Shown here: positions 1-6,999 of the stretch, in pieces | Numbering within the stretch: position 1 is the stretch's first letter | Layout: each line of letters starts with the position of its first letter | NCBI GenBank assembly: GCA_021203115.1 | Contig: JAJQBV010000011.1 | Location: forward strand, 1 to 9,516 | Direction of reading: 5' to 3' | Origin: Clostridiales bacterium | GTDB taxonomy: Bacteria; Bacillota; Clostridia; Lachnospirales; Lachnospiraceae | DNA length: 9,516 nucleotides | Position numbers and translations under genes: made by a program | Notes under the pieces: model-generated | Told to the model about the DNA's origin: nothing | Seen by the model: only the letters and a program-made list of their open reading frames with translations | The model's database searches: none

Positions 1-307
1 ATATAGTAGATTTTGAATATTTTCAATGTCTACCATATGGGGAGCATATCATTTTCCTCACTTTCCGGTATTTTTTTGCCTTGAAATACCGTTGCGTTTT
101 CTCCTGAAAAATCATGAGGTCACGAATGAAGTCACGAATCCTGATTTGAATCAGTTACCATAATTCTGATTATATCTTTTGTTGGGAAAAAGGGTCGGAT
201 GAAATTTGCAGAAAAATATAATTCATGATATTATTTCCCCAGGAGTATCTTAGGAAGTATCAAGTTGGTGGATATGAAAAAGTATCCTATGCAGGAGATC
301 GGGTCAG

Positions 308-412
308 ATGCGTACAAGGCTGTTTGAAATAATAGAACAGGGAAAGGATGACGACAAAGCCAGTAAAGTATATGATTTCTTTATGATGGCAGTTATTGTT
401 AGATATTATTAA
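308..412 (+). pseudogene. N-terminal remnant of an ion-channel-like protein
   Basis: An ATG at 308 opens a 34-codon frame reading MRTRLFEIIEQGKDDDKASK, then VYDFFMMAVIV, before it leaves the expected sequence and stops at 410-412. The start resembles that of Firmicute six-transmembrane ion transporters (Ion_trans family), where a charged N-terminus ending in SKxYDxFMM leads into the first membrane helix. A GGAG at 294-297 sits 10 bases before the ATG. Similarity ends at about Val31 (398-400), where the rest of helix S1 and the whole channel core should follow but do not. This is a broken gene end, not a functional channel. The family call rests on a short stretch recognised by eye. Confidence 0.42.
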
Positions 413-530
413 TGCGCAGGCAGCGCAAGGATATCGGCTTCATACGATATCAACCGCAACCATCGGTGGAAAGAGCCTGACCGCTACAGACAGGATACAA
501 GCCACAATGGTATTTGAGAGGATAGAGTAG
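387..530 (+). pseudogene. C-terminal remnant of a DUF4177-like protein
   Basis: In a different frame from the preceding channel fragment, codons from 387 to the TAG at 528-530 read WQLLLDIINAQAAQGYRLHT and end in RIQATMVFERIE. This matches the pattern I know from the C-terminal half of DUF4177 proteins: an amphipathic helix, then GYRLHT, a variable glycine-rich turn, and a final strand like QATMVFER. A TGA at 384-386 closes the frame upstream and there is no start codon, so only the tail survives. The function of DUF4177 proteins is unknown. The tail overlaps the end of the channel fragment, which suggests a deletion or recombination joint. Confidence 0.42.
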
Positions 531-576
531 TTCTTCTATAAGAATGATGATCTTTTAAACTTCGGTATGGAAAATC

Positions 577-612
577 AAGGGAGCAGATTGTGAATCGCTC
601 CCTTATTCTTTC
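577..612. terminator. Bidirectional rho-independent terminator
   Basis: AAGGGAGC (577-584) pairs with GCTCCCTT (597-604). Inside, after one bulged A, GATT (586-589) pairs with AATC (593-596) around a GTG loop. The plus strand continues as ATTCTTT. On the minus strand the hairpin is followed by GATTTT. It would end the minus-strand PH/SHOCT gene that stops at 636, and also any plus-strand transcript from the debris to its left. Confidence 0.7.
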
Positions 613-635
613 AAGATTTATTATATATTGTCTGG

Positions 636-1334
636 TTATGCCAGAAGTTTCTTTTTCTGTGCGTCAAATTCTTCCTGTGTCAATGCGCCGCAGTCCAGCA
701 GTTGTTTTAATTTCATGATCTCATCGGCTACGCTTACCTGCGGCTGCGATGGCTGAACGGGTTGCTGGTAGGTCACATTTGTGGAATACTCCCGCATGGC
801 TTTATTCGTAGCATCTACAAAATATTTTTCGGAGCCTTTCTGTACATGCTCAATTTTTATGCTGGCGGCTCCGTGGTGAATCTTGATTGTGGAGAATAAC
901 AGCCCGGTTGAAAAGGAGATGGAGTTTAACTGGTTTAACGGGATTTCCATCTGTTTCATACCGACTAGCAGGTTTTTGTTCATCAGGATGACACGTTTAT
1001 TTGTTGATGCCATCAGCCATGTATGCCCGTCCATAATTCCGGAAGAGACCGCATTTACGGTTTCTTCGGGCAGCAAGATGGTCTCCAGATAGGCAATTTC
1101 TTTCTTTGTTCCAAATGTGTCAGCGCCCGGAAGAGATTTAATATAATCGACAAAACCTTCACCGGTTTCGGCAACCCGCTGTGCCTTCATGGAAGAATAG
1201 AGCTGGTCAATGTACTTTTTTGCAGCTTTTAGGTCTGCCCCTGTCTCCTGACGTACATATTTAATGGCTTCCACCTTTTTATCGCCAAAGGTGTCAAAAA
1301 TGTACTGAGTGTCTAAATTTTCAAACCCCGTCAT
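636..1334 (-). CDS. PH-like and SHOCT domain protein with L7/L12-like N-terminus
   Basis: A 232-residue protein of unknown function. Residues about 19-44 (KKVEAIKYVRQETGADLKAA) resemble the C-terminal domain of ribosomal protein L7/L12, a fold also found fused to regulatory proteins. Residues about 78-182 look like a bacterial PH domain (bPH_3/YokE-like), with the typical stretch of a tryptophan followed by ASTNKRVILM. A Q/P/V-rich linker (about 189-201) leads to a C-terminal SHOCT domain (about 202-232: a leucine-rich helix, then GALTQEEFDAQKKKLL). SHOCT tails are usually oligomerisation or anchoring modules. No signal peptide or membrane helix is visible, so it is probably cytosolic. An in-frame start 20 codons upstream (1394) is rejected because those codons overlap the -35 and -10 boxes. 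The ATG at 1334 has a GGGGGA 7 bases ahead. Domain calls are by eye. Confidence 0.85.
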   Translation of the reverse strand: MTGFENLDTQYIFDTFGDKKVEAIKYVRQETGADLKAAKKYIDQLYSSMKAQRVAETGEGFVDYIKSLPGADTFGTKKEIAYLETILLPEETVNAVSSGIMDGHTWLMASTNKRVILMNKNLLVGMKQMEIPLNQLNSISFSTGLLFSTIKIHHGAASIKIEHVQKGSEKYFVDATNKAMREYSTNVTYQQPVQPSQPQVSVADEIMKLKQLLDCGALTQEEFDAQKKKLLA

Positions 1335-1353
1335 TGTAAAATCCCCCTTAAAT

Positions 1354-1367
1354 ATGTTTGGAAACAT
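1354..1367. promoter_or_regulatory. Operator-like palindrome over the transcription start
   Basis: ATGTTTGGAAACAT is an inverted repeat with 6-base arms and a 2-base centre. It overlaps the edge of the -10 box and the predicted start point. That is a usual place for a repressor site, but no repressor gene is visible in the window. Confidence 0.35.
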
Positions 1368-1394
1368 TATACAGCCAGCCGGGAACCCAGTCAA
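1366..1394 (-). promoter_or_regulatory. Sigma-A promoter of the PH/SHOCT gene
   Basis: Read on the minus strand, TTGACT (1389-1394), a 17-bp spacer and a perfect TATAAT (1366-1371) lie 32 bp upstream of the chosen ATG. Transcription should begin at about 1359. Its position inside the longer open frame fixes the start codon at 1334. Confidence 0.75.
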
Positions 1395-1426
1395 ACGAAA
1401 CGGGGGAATTTTCTCACTGTGGAGAG

Positions 1427-1762
1427 ATGAAGGTATTTGTTATACCCAGCACCACCGTCTCGGTGTTGGTCTGCCTCCTAAGTTACCATGCCCAGACCAG
1501 CGGCTTTAAGCCGGAAAGGAGGGAATTTAATTCCGCATATGAGCGGAAAGTTCCGATCCTCCCCGAAATTTTTTGCGAACTGCACCGGCAGACGGTGCCT
1601 GCCAGCGAGAAAACTGTTGTTGTTGCCATCCCCCAACCTGTGGGCGGACAAAGTGTGTTGAACTGCAACGGAAAGCGTAAAACCAGAGATTGGTTAATAA
1701 TTTTCTTCTTGCAAGCGCTTATTTCGCTCACGAATCAATGTACTCTTGCTGATTCCGGTTAA
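1427..1762 (+). CDS. Doubtful small ORF, unknown product
   Basis: A 111-codon open frame beginning MKVFVIPSTTVSVLVCLLSY. It then becomes basic and proline-rich and includes AIPQPVGGQSVLNCNGKRKT. A GGAGAG abuts the ATG directly, which is too close for a good ribosome site, and the 3' third overlaps an antisense recombinase-like fragment. The middle has the look of sequence I associate with mobile-element DNA in gut Clostridia, but I cannot name a family. The frame also spans several hairpins, so its openness may be accidental. I lean towards it not being a real gene. Confidence 0.18.
   Translation: MKVFVIPSTTVSVLVCLLSYHAQTSGFKPERREFNSAYERKVPILPEIFCELHRQTVPASEKTVVVAIPQPVGGQSVLNCNGKRKTRDWLIIFFLQALISLTNQCTLADSG
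1502..1562. repeat. Cluster of inverted repeats
   Basis: GGCTTTAAGCC (1502-1512) is a small palindrome. Just after it, GGAGG (1518-1522) pairs with CCTCC (1558-1562), enclosing TTCCGC (1531-1536) paired with GCGGAA (1543-1548). GGAA/TTCC stretches between them could extend the stem. The region is GC-richer than its flanks. It could be the end of a mobile element or a structured RNA; nothing here decides which. Confidence 0.35.
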
Positions 1763-1792
1763 TTTGGCTGGGAAAAGAAATTCTGTGCGCAT
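1694..1792 (-). pseudogene. Possible C-terminal tail of a site-specific recombinase
   Basis: On the minus strand a 32-codon frame begins MRTEFLFPAKLTGISKSTLI, continues with an arginine- and lysine-rich helix, and stops at 1694-1696. The stretch AKLTGISKSTLIRER resembles the recognition helix of the helix-turn-helix that ends small serine recombinases, where a GISxSTxxR pattern is common. The catalytic domain is absent upstream. It lies next to hairpins and other broken genes, as expected for a decayed mobile element. The fragment is very short, so chance similarity is possible. Confidence 0.28.
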
Positions 1793-1882
1793 ATGGATAG
1801 AACATCCCCGGAAATAATGCTTGTGAATTATGAGTGATTATGGTATCGTAGTTTAAAAGAAATGTTAGGTGCTGGATTATAA
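1793..1882 (+). pseudogene. Decayed middle segment of the Rpn-type nuclease gene
   Basis: In one frame from 1793 the codons read SPEIMLVNYE, a TGA (1835-1837), then LWYRSLKEML, and stop at 1880-1882. This resembles the strand plus RSLxEML segment that precedes the C-terminal half in Rpn/PD-(D/E)XK nuclease family proteins. The following fragment continues in another frame, so the ancestral gene has lost bases here and gained at least one nonsense codon. Confidence 0.35.
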
Positions 1883-2285
1883 GATTAACCTGATTGAACC
1901 GGCGACAATGCCGGATGAGGATTTGGATAAGTTTACAACAACTTTAAAAGAAGTGCTGACCTTCATCAAATATTCCAGAGACGCAGATAAACTGAAAGAG
2001 GTAGTAAATACAGATGATAAATTCCGTAATCTGGGAAGAATAGAAGTAGATGTATTGAATGCATGTACAAGGACAGAATTACCGATGAGTGAAAATGAGG
2101 AGGTGTTAGATGTGTGTGAGGCGATTCAGACTTTAAATGAAAGAGCGGCAAATCAAGAGAGAATAGAAACATTGAAGAAGTCCTTAAAAAATTTAATGGG
2201 AGTGACAGGATGGACTGTAGAAAAATCTATGGATGCTCTTGATGTTTCTGCGGACGACAGAAAAGAGTTGAAATCTCTTTTATAA
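1869..2285 (+). pseudogene. C-terminal half of an Rpn-family nuclease/putative transposase
   Basis: A 138-codon frame from a GTG at 1869. It opens with LDYKINLIEPATM and continues with the helical pattern TTTLKEVLTFIKYSRDADKL, ending in a charged helix typical of the C-terminal part of Rpn (recombination-promoting nuclease, PD-(D/E)XK) proteins in Lachnospiraceae. Family members are usually around 300 residues, and the N-terminal nuclease domain with its D and ExK residues is absent. A TAG lies directly before the GTG and no good ribosome site precedes it. Traces of the missing part are visible just upstream in another frame. The ORF may still be transcribed, but it cannot encode the nuclease. 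Rpn genes often decay in this way. The family assignment is by eye. Confidence 0.6.
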
Positions 2286-2393
2286 GTAATTACATTGTAC
2301 GACCCGCGTAGTTAATAAAATTCCCTAAAAATTCCCAAAAACGTGTTTGTGAATGGAGCGCGCAAATTATGGAATCCTTTTGTGACATGTCGT

Positions 2394-2465
2394 GAAACCC
2401 CTTGTTTTGCGCCAATTCAGGTATTTGCAGGATTGCCTGAGCACAAGGATGCACAACAGGGGTTC
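2394..2465. repeat. Imperfect inverted repeat with nested stem
   Basis: GAAACCCCTTGTT (2394-2406) is nearly complementary to AACAGGGGTTC (2455-2465), with two single-base bulges. Inside, TCAGG (about 2417-2421) can pair with CCTGA (about 2436-2440). It lies in the roughly 330-bp gap between the Rpn remnant and the Fic gene, where I see no gene. There is no T-run after either arm, so it is not an obvious terminator. It could be a small mobile-element relic or a structured RNA. Confidence 0.3.
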
Positions 2466-2504
2466 TGATTCGCGGTGCGAAGCTAGATTTCAGCAAAAAT
2501 CACC

Positions 2505-2532
2505 TTGAATTTCTGGCAATATGAGGTATAAT
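2505..2532 (+). promoter_or_regulatory. Promoter of the Fic gene
   Basis: TTGAAT (2505-2510), a 16-bp spacer and a perfect TATAAT (2527-2532). Transcription should start near 2539, giving a leader of about 80 bases before the Fic ATG. Three GCAAG motifs spaced exactly 12 bases apart (2535, 2547, 2559) cover the start point. Confidence 0.6.
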
Positions 2533-2618
2533 GAGCAAGTAAATAAGCAAGATAATACGCAAGTCGTGTATCTGTTGTATTATATGGTATTTTTGATGTG
2601 TGCAGATATGGAGGAAGA

Positions 2619-3614
2619 ATGGAGAATTATGAACCGCCTTTTACCATAACAAATGAAATGCTGTCCTGTGTGGCTTCCGTTTCAGAAAAAATCGGAAGAA
2701 TTACCGCAGTTGGCAGTCTGGACTCCAAGCCGCACCTGAGGAAGAATAACCGAATCCGATCGATTCACTCATCTCTGAAAATTGAGGCGAATTCTCTTAC
2801 GCTTGGGCAGGTGAGGGATGTCATAAATGGGAAAACTGTGCTGGGCGAGCAAAAGGAGATTCAGGAAGTAAAAAATGCTTACGCGGCATATGAGCTTTTG
2901 GATGAAATAAATCCATGGAGTATCGAAGACCTGAAGCGTTTTCATGGGATTATGACAAAATATGTTGTGGAGGAATCCGGTATTTTCCGCCGGGGTGAGG
3001 AAGGAGTATTCCGCGGCGATGAGTGCATCTTTATGGCTCCGTCGGCCAGAATGGTTTCGCAGCTTATAGAGGACCTTTTTGGCTGGATGGAGAAATCGCG
3101 GGACAAGATTCATCCGCTGATTCTTAGCTGTGTATTTCACTATGAATTCGTATTTATTCATCCATTTGCAGACGGCAATGGCAGAATGGCGCGGTTATGG
3201 CAAACTGCGATTCTATCAAAGTGGAAACCTGTTTTTGCATATATTCCTCTGGAAAGTCAGATCGAGCGATTCCAGGAGGAATATTATGATGCGATTGCAA
3301 GGTGTCATGTGGAGGGAAAATCGAACGCATTTATAGAATTTATGTTGTCGCAGATTGACGGGATTCTGGATGATATTGTGGCGCAGATAGGTGAAGAAAG
3401 CGCGCAGCTGTCCGAATATGTCAGAAAACTACTGGGGGTTATGGAATGCAACGTTCCGTATACAGGGAAAACACTGATGGACAGATTGGGATTAAAATCC
3501 AGAGAGACCTTTCGCCGGAATTATCTTCATCCTGCGATGGAGCAGGGACTTGTTCGGATGACCATCCCGGATAAACCGCAAAGCAGAAATCAGAGATATG
3601 TAAAGACTGAATGA
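2619..3614 (+). CDS. Fic family protein (probable protein adenylyltransferase)
   Basis: A 331-residue Fic-domain protein. Fic enzymes usually transfer AMP from ATP to a hydroxyl side chain of a target protein. The signature HPFADGNGRMAR is at residues 181-192 and is intact: the catalytic His, the Asp/Gly-Asn-Gly anion hole and the final Arg. A candidate N-terminal inhibitory helix, SSLKIEAN, is at residues 51-58. Its Glu56 would be the residue that blocks ATP binding in class II Fic proteins, although the next residue is Ala rather than the usual Gly/Asn. The C-terminal 70 or so residues (GKTLMDRLGLKSRETFRRNY) look like a winged-helix DNA-binding domain, as in many Fic proteins of this size. 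The ATG at 2619 follows GGAGG by 4 bases, rather close; an in-frame GTG at 2598 lacks a better site. It has its own promoter and no adjacent antitoxin gene, as expected for a self-inhibited class II protein. The target is unknown. Confidence 0.93.
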   Translation: MENYEPPFTITNEMLSCVASVSEKIGRITAVGSLDSKPHLRKNNRIRSIHSSLKIEANSLTLGQVRDVINGKTVLGEQKEIQEVKNAYAAYELLDEINPWSIEDLKRFHGIMTKYVVEESGIFRRGEEGVFRGDECIFMAPSARMVSQLIEDLFGWMEKSRDKIHPLILSCVFHYEFVFIHPFADGNGRMARLWQTAILSKWKPVFAYIPLESQIERFQEEYYDAIARCHVEGKSNAFIEFMLSQIDGILDDIVAQIGEESAQLSEYVRKLLGVMECNVPYTGKTLMDRLGLKSRETFRRNYLHPAMEQGLVRMTIPDKPQSRNQRYVKTE

Positions 3615-3687
3615 TTTAAATGGAAATAACAAGTCCAAAAGAGTACAGGAAAATGCGGATTGTTATGGGAAAGTATGAGGTTACGAA

Positions 3688-5652
3688 TTACGCCTTCTCC
3701 ACGATCGCGCCGCTCCGGTATGCCTCCAGCAATTCTTCTAATTTTTCAACCTGCTCTTGCAACATTTTACCAGTGTCCGTGTCCGCCACCATTTTTCGCT
3801 TTGTCGCATTCTCATCCATAACGATGTGAGAGTGCATACAGGTCTCGGTCAGGACTGTCTGCTCCAGAGATTCAAACGGCTCGTGGGCGGCCAGGATAAG
3901 CCCATAGGAATTGTAGATTAATGTGTATCCCGCGATGCCGGTTTTGGATTGGTACGCCTTGGAAAATCCACCGTCAATGACCAGCAGCTTTCCGCCGCAT
4001 TTCACCGGCGATTCTCCTTTTTTCACGATCACGGGGACATGGCCGTTGATAATGTGGGCGCCTTTCGGATCAAGTCCGAATTCCGCCAGGATTTTATCTA
4101 CAATCTCATCCTGCTCGTAGAGCTCGTAGTATGCGTTCTTCGGCTCCTTGTGCGTCGCTTTATCATCAATGAAGTAGCGCTCGAAAGTAGCCATCTTTTT
4201 CTTCCCGAACACCGGCGAGTTTTTGCTCTGCCAGATGTACCAGAGGATATCCTCCCCGTTTCTCTTCTCCTCCGGATCCAGAGAATAGTATCCTTTGCGC
4301 GCATAGTGCTCCAGGATATCATAGAGCGATTTGCCGCTGTACTTTTTCCCGAAAAGTTCTACCTCCTGAAAGCTGCCGTCGTCATTTAAGGGTACGCAGC
4401 CGTAGAACAGCAGGTTTCCGTTATATACCTTGTACAAGCTGCCTTTGGTGTAGAGGAAGCGGATATGGCGCTGCAAACGTTCGCTCTGCTGAAAACTGTG
4501 TTTCAGGCGGCTCACTACATCCTGCTCTTCATAGGTCAGCTCATAGGGGTGATCCGGGTCTATCGTGGGGAAATTTGTATCATTTAACGGATATTCCACG
4601 CCATCCAGCAGGATTGTCCCTTTTTCCAGATCCATCTTGTCCAGCAGCAAGCGGTCGTCCATCTCCCAGTCGGGATGGCGCAGAATCGTCTGCCCCTCCA
4701 CCTTAAACTGGATGACAGAAATCGCCTTCTGCATCTTCGCGTCGAACTCCGCAAAGCTGCGGTCGTACTCGTCGTCGGAGACATGGACGGCGAACTCTTT
4801 ACTGACCGGTTCCGGATAAAACTCCAGTGCCAGACGCATCAGCGGGATCATGTTGATGCCATAGGCATCCTCCAGAATTGACAGGTTGCCGTAGCGCGCA
4901 GAAATGCGCAGCATATTGCACATACAGGCTTCGGAACCGGCTGCCGCGCCCATCCAGAGGATGTCGTGGTTGCCCCACTGGATATCTACCGAGTGGTGCG
5001 CCATCAGCTCATCCATAATCAGATGCGGATACGGTCCCCGATCAAAAATATCGCCCACCACATGGAGGTGGTCCACCGTAAACCGCCGGATCAGATGACA
5101 GAAATCGCAGATCAGTTCGGAAGCGCGGCCGGTCTGGATCACGGAATTGATGATCTCGTTGTAATAGGATTCCTGATCCGCCACATCCGGGCGGCCTGTC
5201 ATCAGTTCTTCGATGATATATGCAAAATCTTCCGGCAGCGATTTGCGCACTTTTGAACGCGTGTACTTGGACGAAGCGTTCTTGCACACGCGGATCAGAC
5301 GGAAAATTGTCACCCGGTACCAGTCTGTCATATTCTCCTCGTCCGGAATCTGCTCCCGGATCTGACGGATCTTCACCTCCGGGTAATAGATCAGCATGGC
5401 CAGCGTCCGCTTTTCCGGAATACCCAGCGTGCTGCCGAACTCATCTTCAATCTTCCTCTGGATTGCACCGGAACCACTGTTCATGACATGGCGGAACTGT
5501 TCGTATTCCCCATGAACATCCGTGATAAAATGCTCCGTTCCTTTCGGCAAACTCATGATCGCCTTCATGTTCACGATCTCTGTGGCTACGGATGCGATGG
5601 TGGGATACTGGTTTGCCAGTACTTTCAGATACTTTAAATCTGCGTTTTTCAT
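3688..5652 (-). CDS. fbp: Fructose-1,6-bisphosphatase, class III
   Basis: A cytosolic gluconeogenic enzyme of 654 residues that hydrolyses fructose 1,6-bisphosphate to fructose 6-phosphate. Its length matches the Firmicute class III family (B. subtilis Fbp is about 670). The calcineurin-like metallophosphatase motifs are intact: ITDVHGEY (DVHG at 45-48), VVGDIFDRGP (GDIFDRG at 200-206), WGNHD (GNHD at 227-230) and NGHVPV (about 536-541). Together they would hold the two catalytic metal ions, Mn in this family. The large insert between the second and later motifs and the C-terminal charged helix (KMLQEQVEKLEELLEAY) are typical. The ATG at 5652 has AAGGAGA 7 bases ahead and fits the family's usual start (KYLKVLANQYPTI soon after); an in-frame start at 5691 adds 13 unconserved residues. 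It lies 59 bp downstream of the MFS gene on the same strand and may share its transcript. I see no terminator in the 73-bp gap to the convergent Fic gene. Confidence 0.97.
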   Translation of the reverse strand: MKNADLKYLKVLANQYPTIASVATEIVNMKAIMSLPKGTEHFITDVHGEYEQFRHVMNSGSGAIQRKIEDEFGSTLGIPEKRTLAMLIYYPEVKIRQIREQIPDEENMTDWYRVTIFRLIRVCKNASSKYTRSKVRKSLPEDFAYIIEELMTGRPDVADQESYYNEIINSVIQTGRASELICDFCHLIRRFTVDHLHVVGDIFDRGPYPHLIMDELMAHHSVDIQWGNHDILWMGAAAGSEACMCNMLRISARYGNLSILEDAYGINMIPLMRLALEFYPEPVSKEFAVHVSDDEYDRSFAEFDAKMQKAISVIQFKVEGQTILRHPDWEMDDRLLLDKMDLEKGTILLDGVEYPLNDTNFPTIDPDHPYELTYEEQDVVSRLKHSFQQSERLQRHIRFLYTKGSLYKVYNGNLLFYGCVPLNDDGSFQEVELFGKKYSGKSLYDILEHYARKGYYSLDPEEKRNGEDILWYIWQSKNSPVFGKKKMATFERYFIDDKATHKEPKNAYYELYEQDEIVDKILAEFGLDPKGAHIINGHVPVIVKKGESPVKCGGKLLVIDGGFSKAYQSKTGIAGYTLIYNSYGLILAAHEPFESLEQTVLTETCMHSHIVMDENATKRKMVADTDTGKMLQEQVEKLEELLEAYRSGAIVEKA

Positions 5653-5711
5653 GATAGAATCTCCTTGTGCTTCTGCTTTGCCATGAATCATAAATGTTTT
5701 CTACAGTATCT

Positions 5712-6875
5712 CTACGCTGACATACGCTTCTCCCATCTTAGAAGTATGCCGGTTACACACAGCAGGATGGCTCCGAGAACGGCAATCAGGAGAAAACGGT
5801 GTACCACATCCTCTGTTCGGAAAACAATAGCGCTCAGTTTGGTAAATACGGGTGCAATGCTTTGCGCCAGGCTGTTCGCTGCCATGAGAAAGGCCATCGC
5901 CAGCGTCATGTTTTCCGGCCGTTCCACGACTGCCAGGCGGCATACACACTGTGACATTACAAAACTCACGCTGGTTCCTGCCACAAACACTCCGATAAAG
6001 ACTAGCGGAAGGGAATTTGTTAAAAAGAGAGTCAGACTTCCTGCAATCACAAGGAAGAAAGCCACCGGAATGATTTTATCCTGCAGATATTTTCCGATTC
6101 CTCCGTACACAATTCCGGCCACCGCGCCGCCGAGTAAAAATACAGATGTGAGCAGACCGGCCACGGTGGAGTTCCCGATTCCCTTTTCCGTGATATACAT
6201 AGTCAGATTGTTCGGGATGATATTGTATACGCAGATAAAAAGAAAAATCGCCGCTATGTAAATCCACGATCTCCCGGAAACATGTCCCTTTTGCGCCTGC
6301 TGTTTTTGCTGTACCGTTTCCGTGCGATCTGCCGGGAGGAAGCAAAGCGAACAGATCAGCCCCGGAATCGCCAGCAGATAAACAAAATACACATAATACC
6401 ACTGGCCGCTGCACAGCACACCCGCGAGGGCTGACAGCGCCATCCCGCCAACCGTTGCGGCGGTCACCTGACGACCGGAAATAATACCTCTCTTTTCATC
6501 ATCAAAGTTCAGCGCGATAATGCTGGAATTTTGCGGCATAAACAGACCGATGCCAAAACCCAGAATAATTGCCCACATCAGCAGGACGCCGATGCTTCCG
6601 TGAAACAGTAAACCGGCAACGCCGGATGCCGCCACTATAGCGGTGGCAATCGCAATAATATATTTTTTCTGCATCACCCGGGCAAGCTGCCCGGATATCA
6701 GTGTTGACACGCACATGATAAGGCTTGGGAGAGACATGATCATCTGTATTGTCGTTGTCGGAACATTCGGGAACTGTGCCGATATGTCCGACAGCGCTGC
6801 AGATACCGCAAGGGCAGACATCTGCATGATAGAAACGGTATAAATGGTCACGGCAATCCTGTTTTTGTTGTTCAA
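5712..6875 (-). CDS. MFS transporter, substrate unknown
   Basis: A 387-residue, strongly hydrophobic protein with about 12 predicted membrane helices in two halves. They are separated by a hydrophilic, glutamine- and lysine-rich cytoplasmic loop at about residues 181-203 (PADRTETVQQKQQAQK). The loop after helix 2 (SGQLARVMQKKY, about 61-72) is a degenerate version of MFS motif A, lacking the usual Asp. The fold and size fit drug/metabolite efflux or small-molecule permease subfamilies; nothing identifies the substrate. The start is TTG at 6875, supported by AAAGGAG 8 bases before it and a promoter upstream, with no other suitable start nearby. It precedes fbp on the same strand by 59 bp, so an operon is possible, though no functional link is evident. 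Confidence 0.9.
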   Translation of the reverse strand: MNNKNRIAVTIYTVSIMQMSALAVSAALSDISAQFPNVPTTTIQMIMSLPSLIMCVSTLISGQLARVMQKKYIIAIATAIVAASGVAGLLFHGSIGVLLMWAIILGFGIGLFMPQNSSIIALNFDDEKRGIISGRQVTAATVGGMALSALAGVLCSGQWYYVYFVYLLAIPGLICSLCFLPADRTETVQQKQQAQKGHVSGRSWIYIAAIFLFICVYNIIPNNLTMYITEKGIGNSTVAGLLTSVFLLGGAVAGIVYGGIGKYLQDKIIPVAFFLVIAGSLTLFLTNSLPLVFIGVFVAGTSVSFVMSQCVCRLAVVERPENMTLAMAFLMAANSLAQSIAPVFTKLSAIVFRTEDVVHRFLLIAVLGAILLCVTGILLRWEKRMSA

Positions 6876-6920
6876 AGTCTTTTCTCCTTTGCTTTGCAGA
6901 CTCTTCTCGTATCCGGCTAA

Positions 6921-6947
6921 ATTATATCATGGCCGGGTTTTTGCCAA
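6921..6947 (-). promoter_or_regulatory. Promoter of the MFS gene
   Basis: On the minus strand TTGGCA (6942-6947) and a perfect TATAAT (6921-6926) are separated by 15 bp, slightly short. They lie about 45 bp before the TTG start. The spacing makes the -35 box uncertain; the -10 box is convincing. Confidence 0.5.
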
Positions 6948-6999
6948 CAGGAGATTTTTTGTTAAAAACAGGACGTTTTAGTACATCTTACATGTATTG

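Noticed and set aside
103..154. Direct repeat GTCACGAAT (twice, 12 bp apart) and palindrome CTGATTTGAATCAG in the first 240 bases
   Set aside because: Two short copies and one 14-bp palindrome are weak evidence. No gene, array or -35 box accompanies them, and bases 1-290 otherwise show nothing I can support.
217..222. TATAAT as a promoter for the ion-channel remnant
   Set aside because: No acceptable -35 hexamer lies 15-19 bp upstream.
1335..1394. Longer PH/SHOCT protein starting at 1394
   Set aside because: The extra 20 codons overlap the -35 box, spacer, -10 box and transcription start of a strong promoter, while the ATG at 1334 has its own ribosome site.
3620..3829. Small plus-strand ORF between fic and fbp
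   Set aside because: Two-thirds of it lies antisense to the fbp 3' end, with no ribosome site and no recognisable product.
3949..4389. 146-codon plus-strand frame inside fbp
   Set aside because: It is an antisense shadow of the well-conserved fbp gene, with no ribosome site or family resemblance.
6960..6998. Terminator after asnA
   Set aside because: Only 5-6 bp AT-rich stems (TACAT/ATGTA; AAAAC/GTTTT) are visible, too weak to call.
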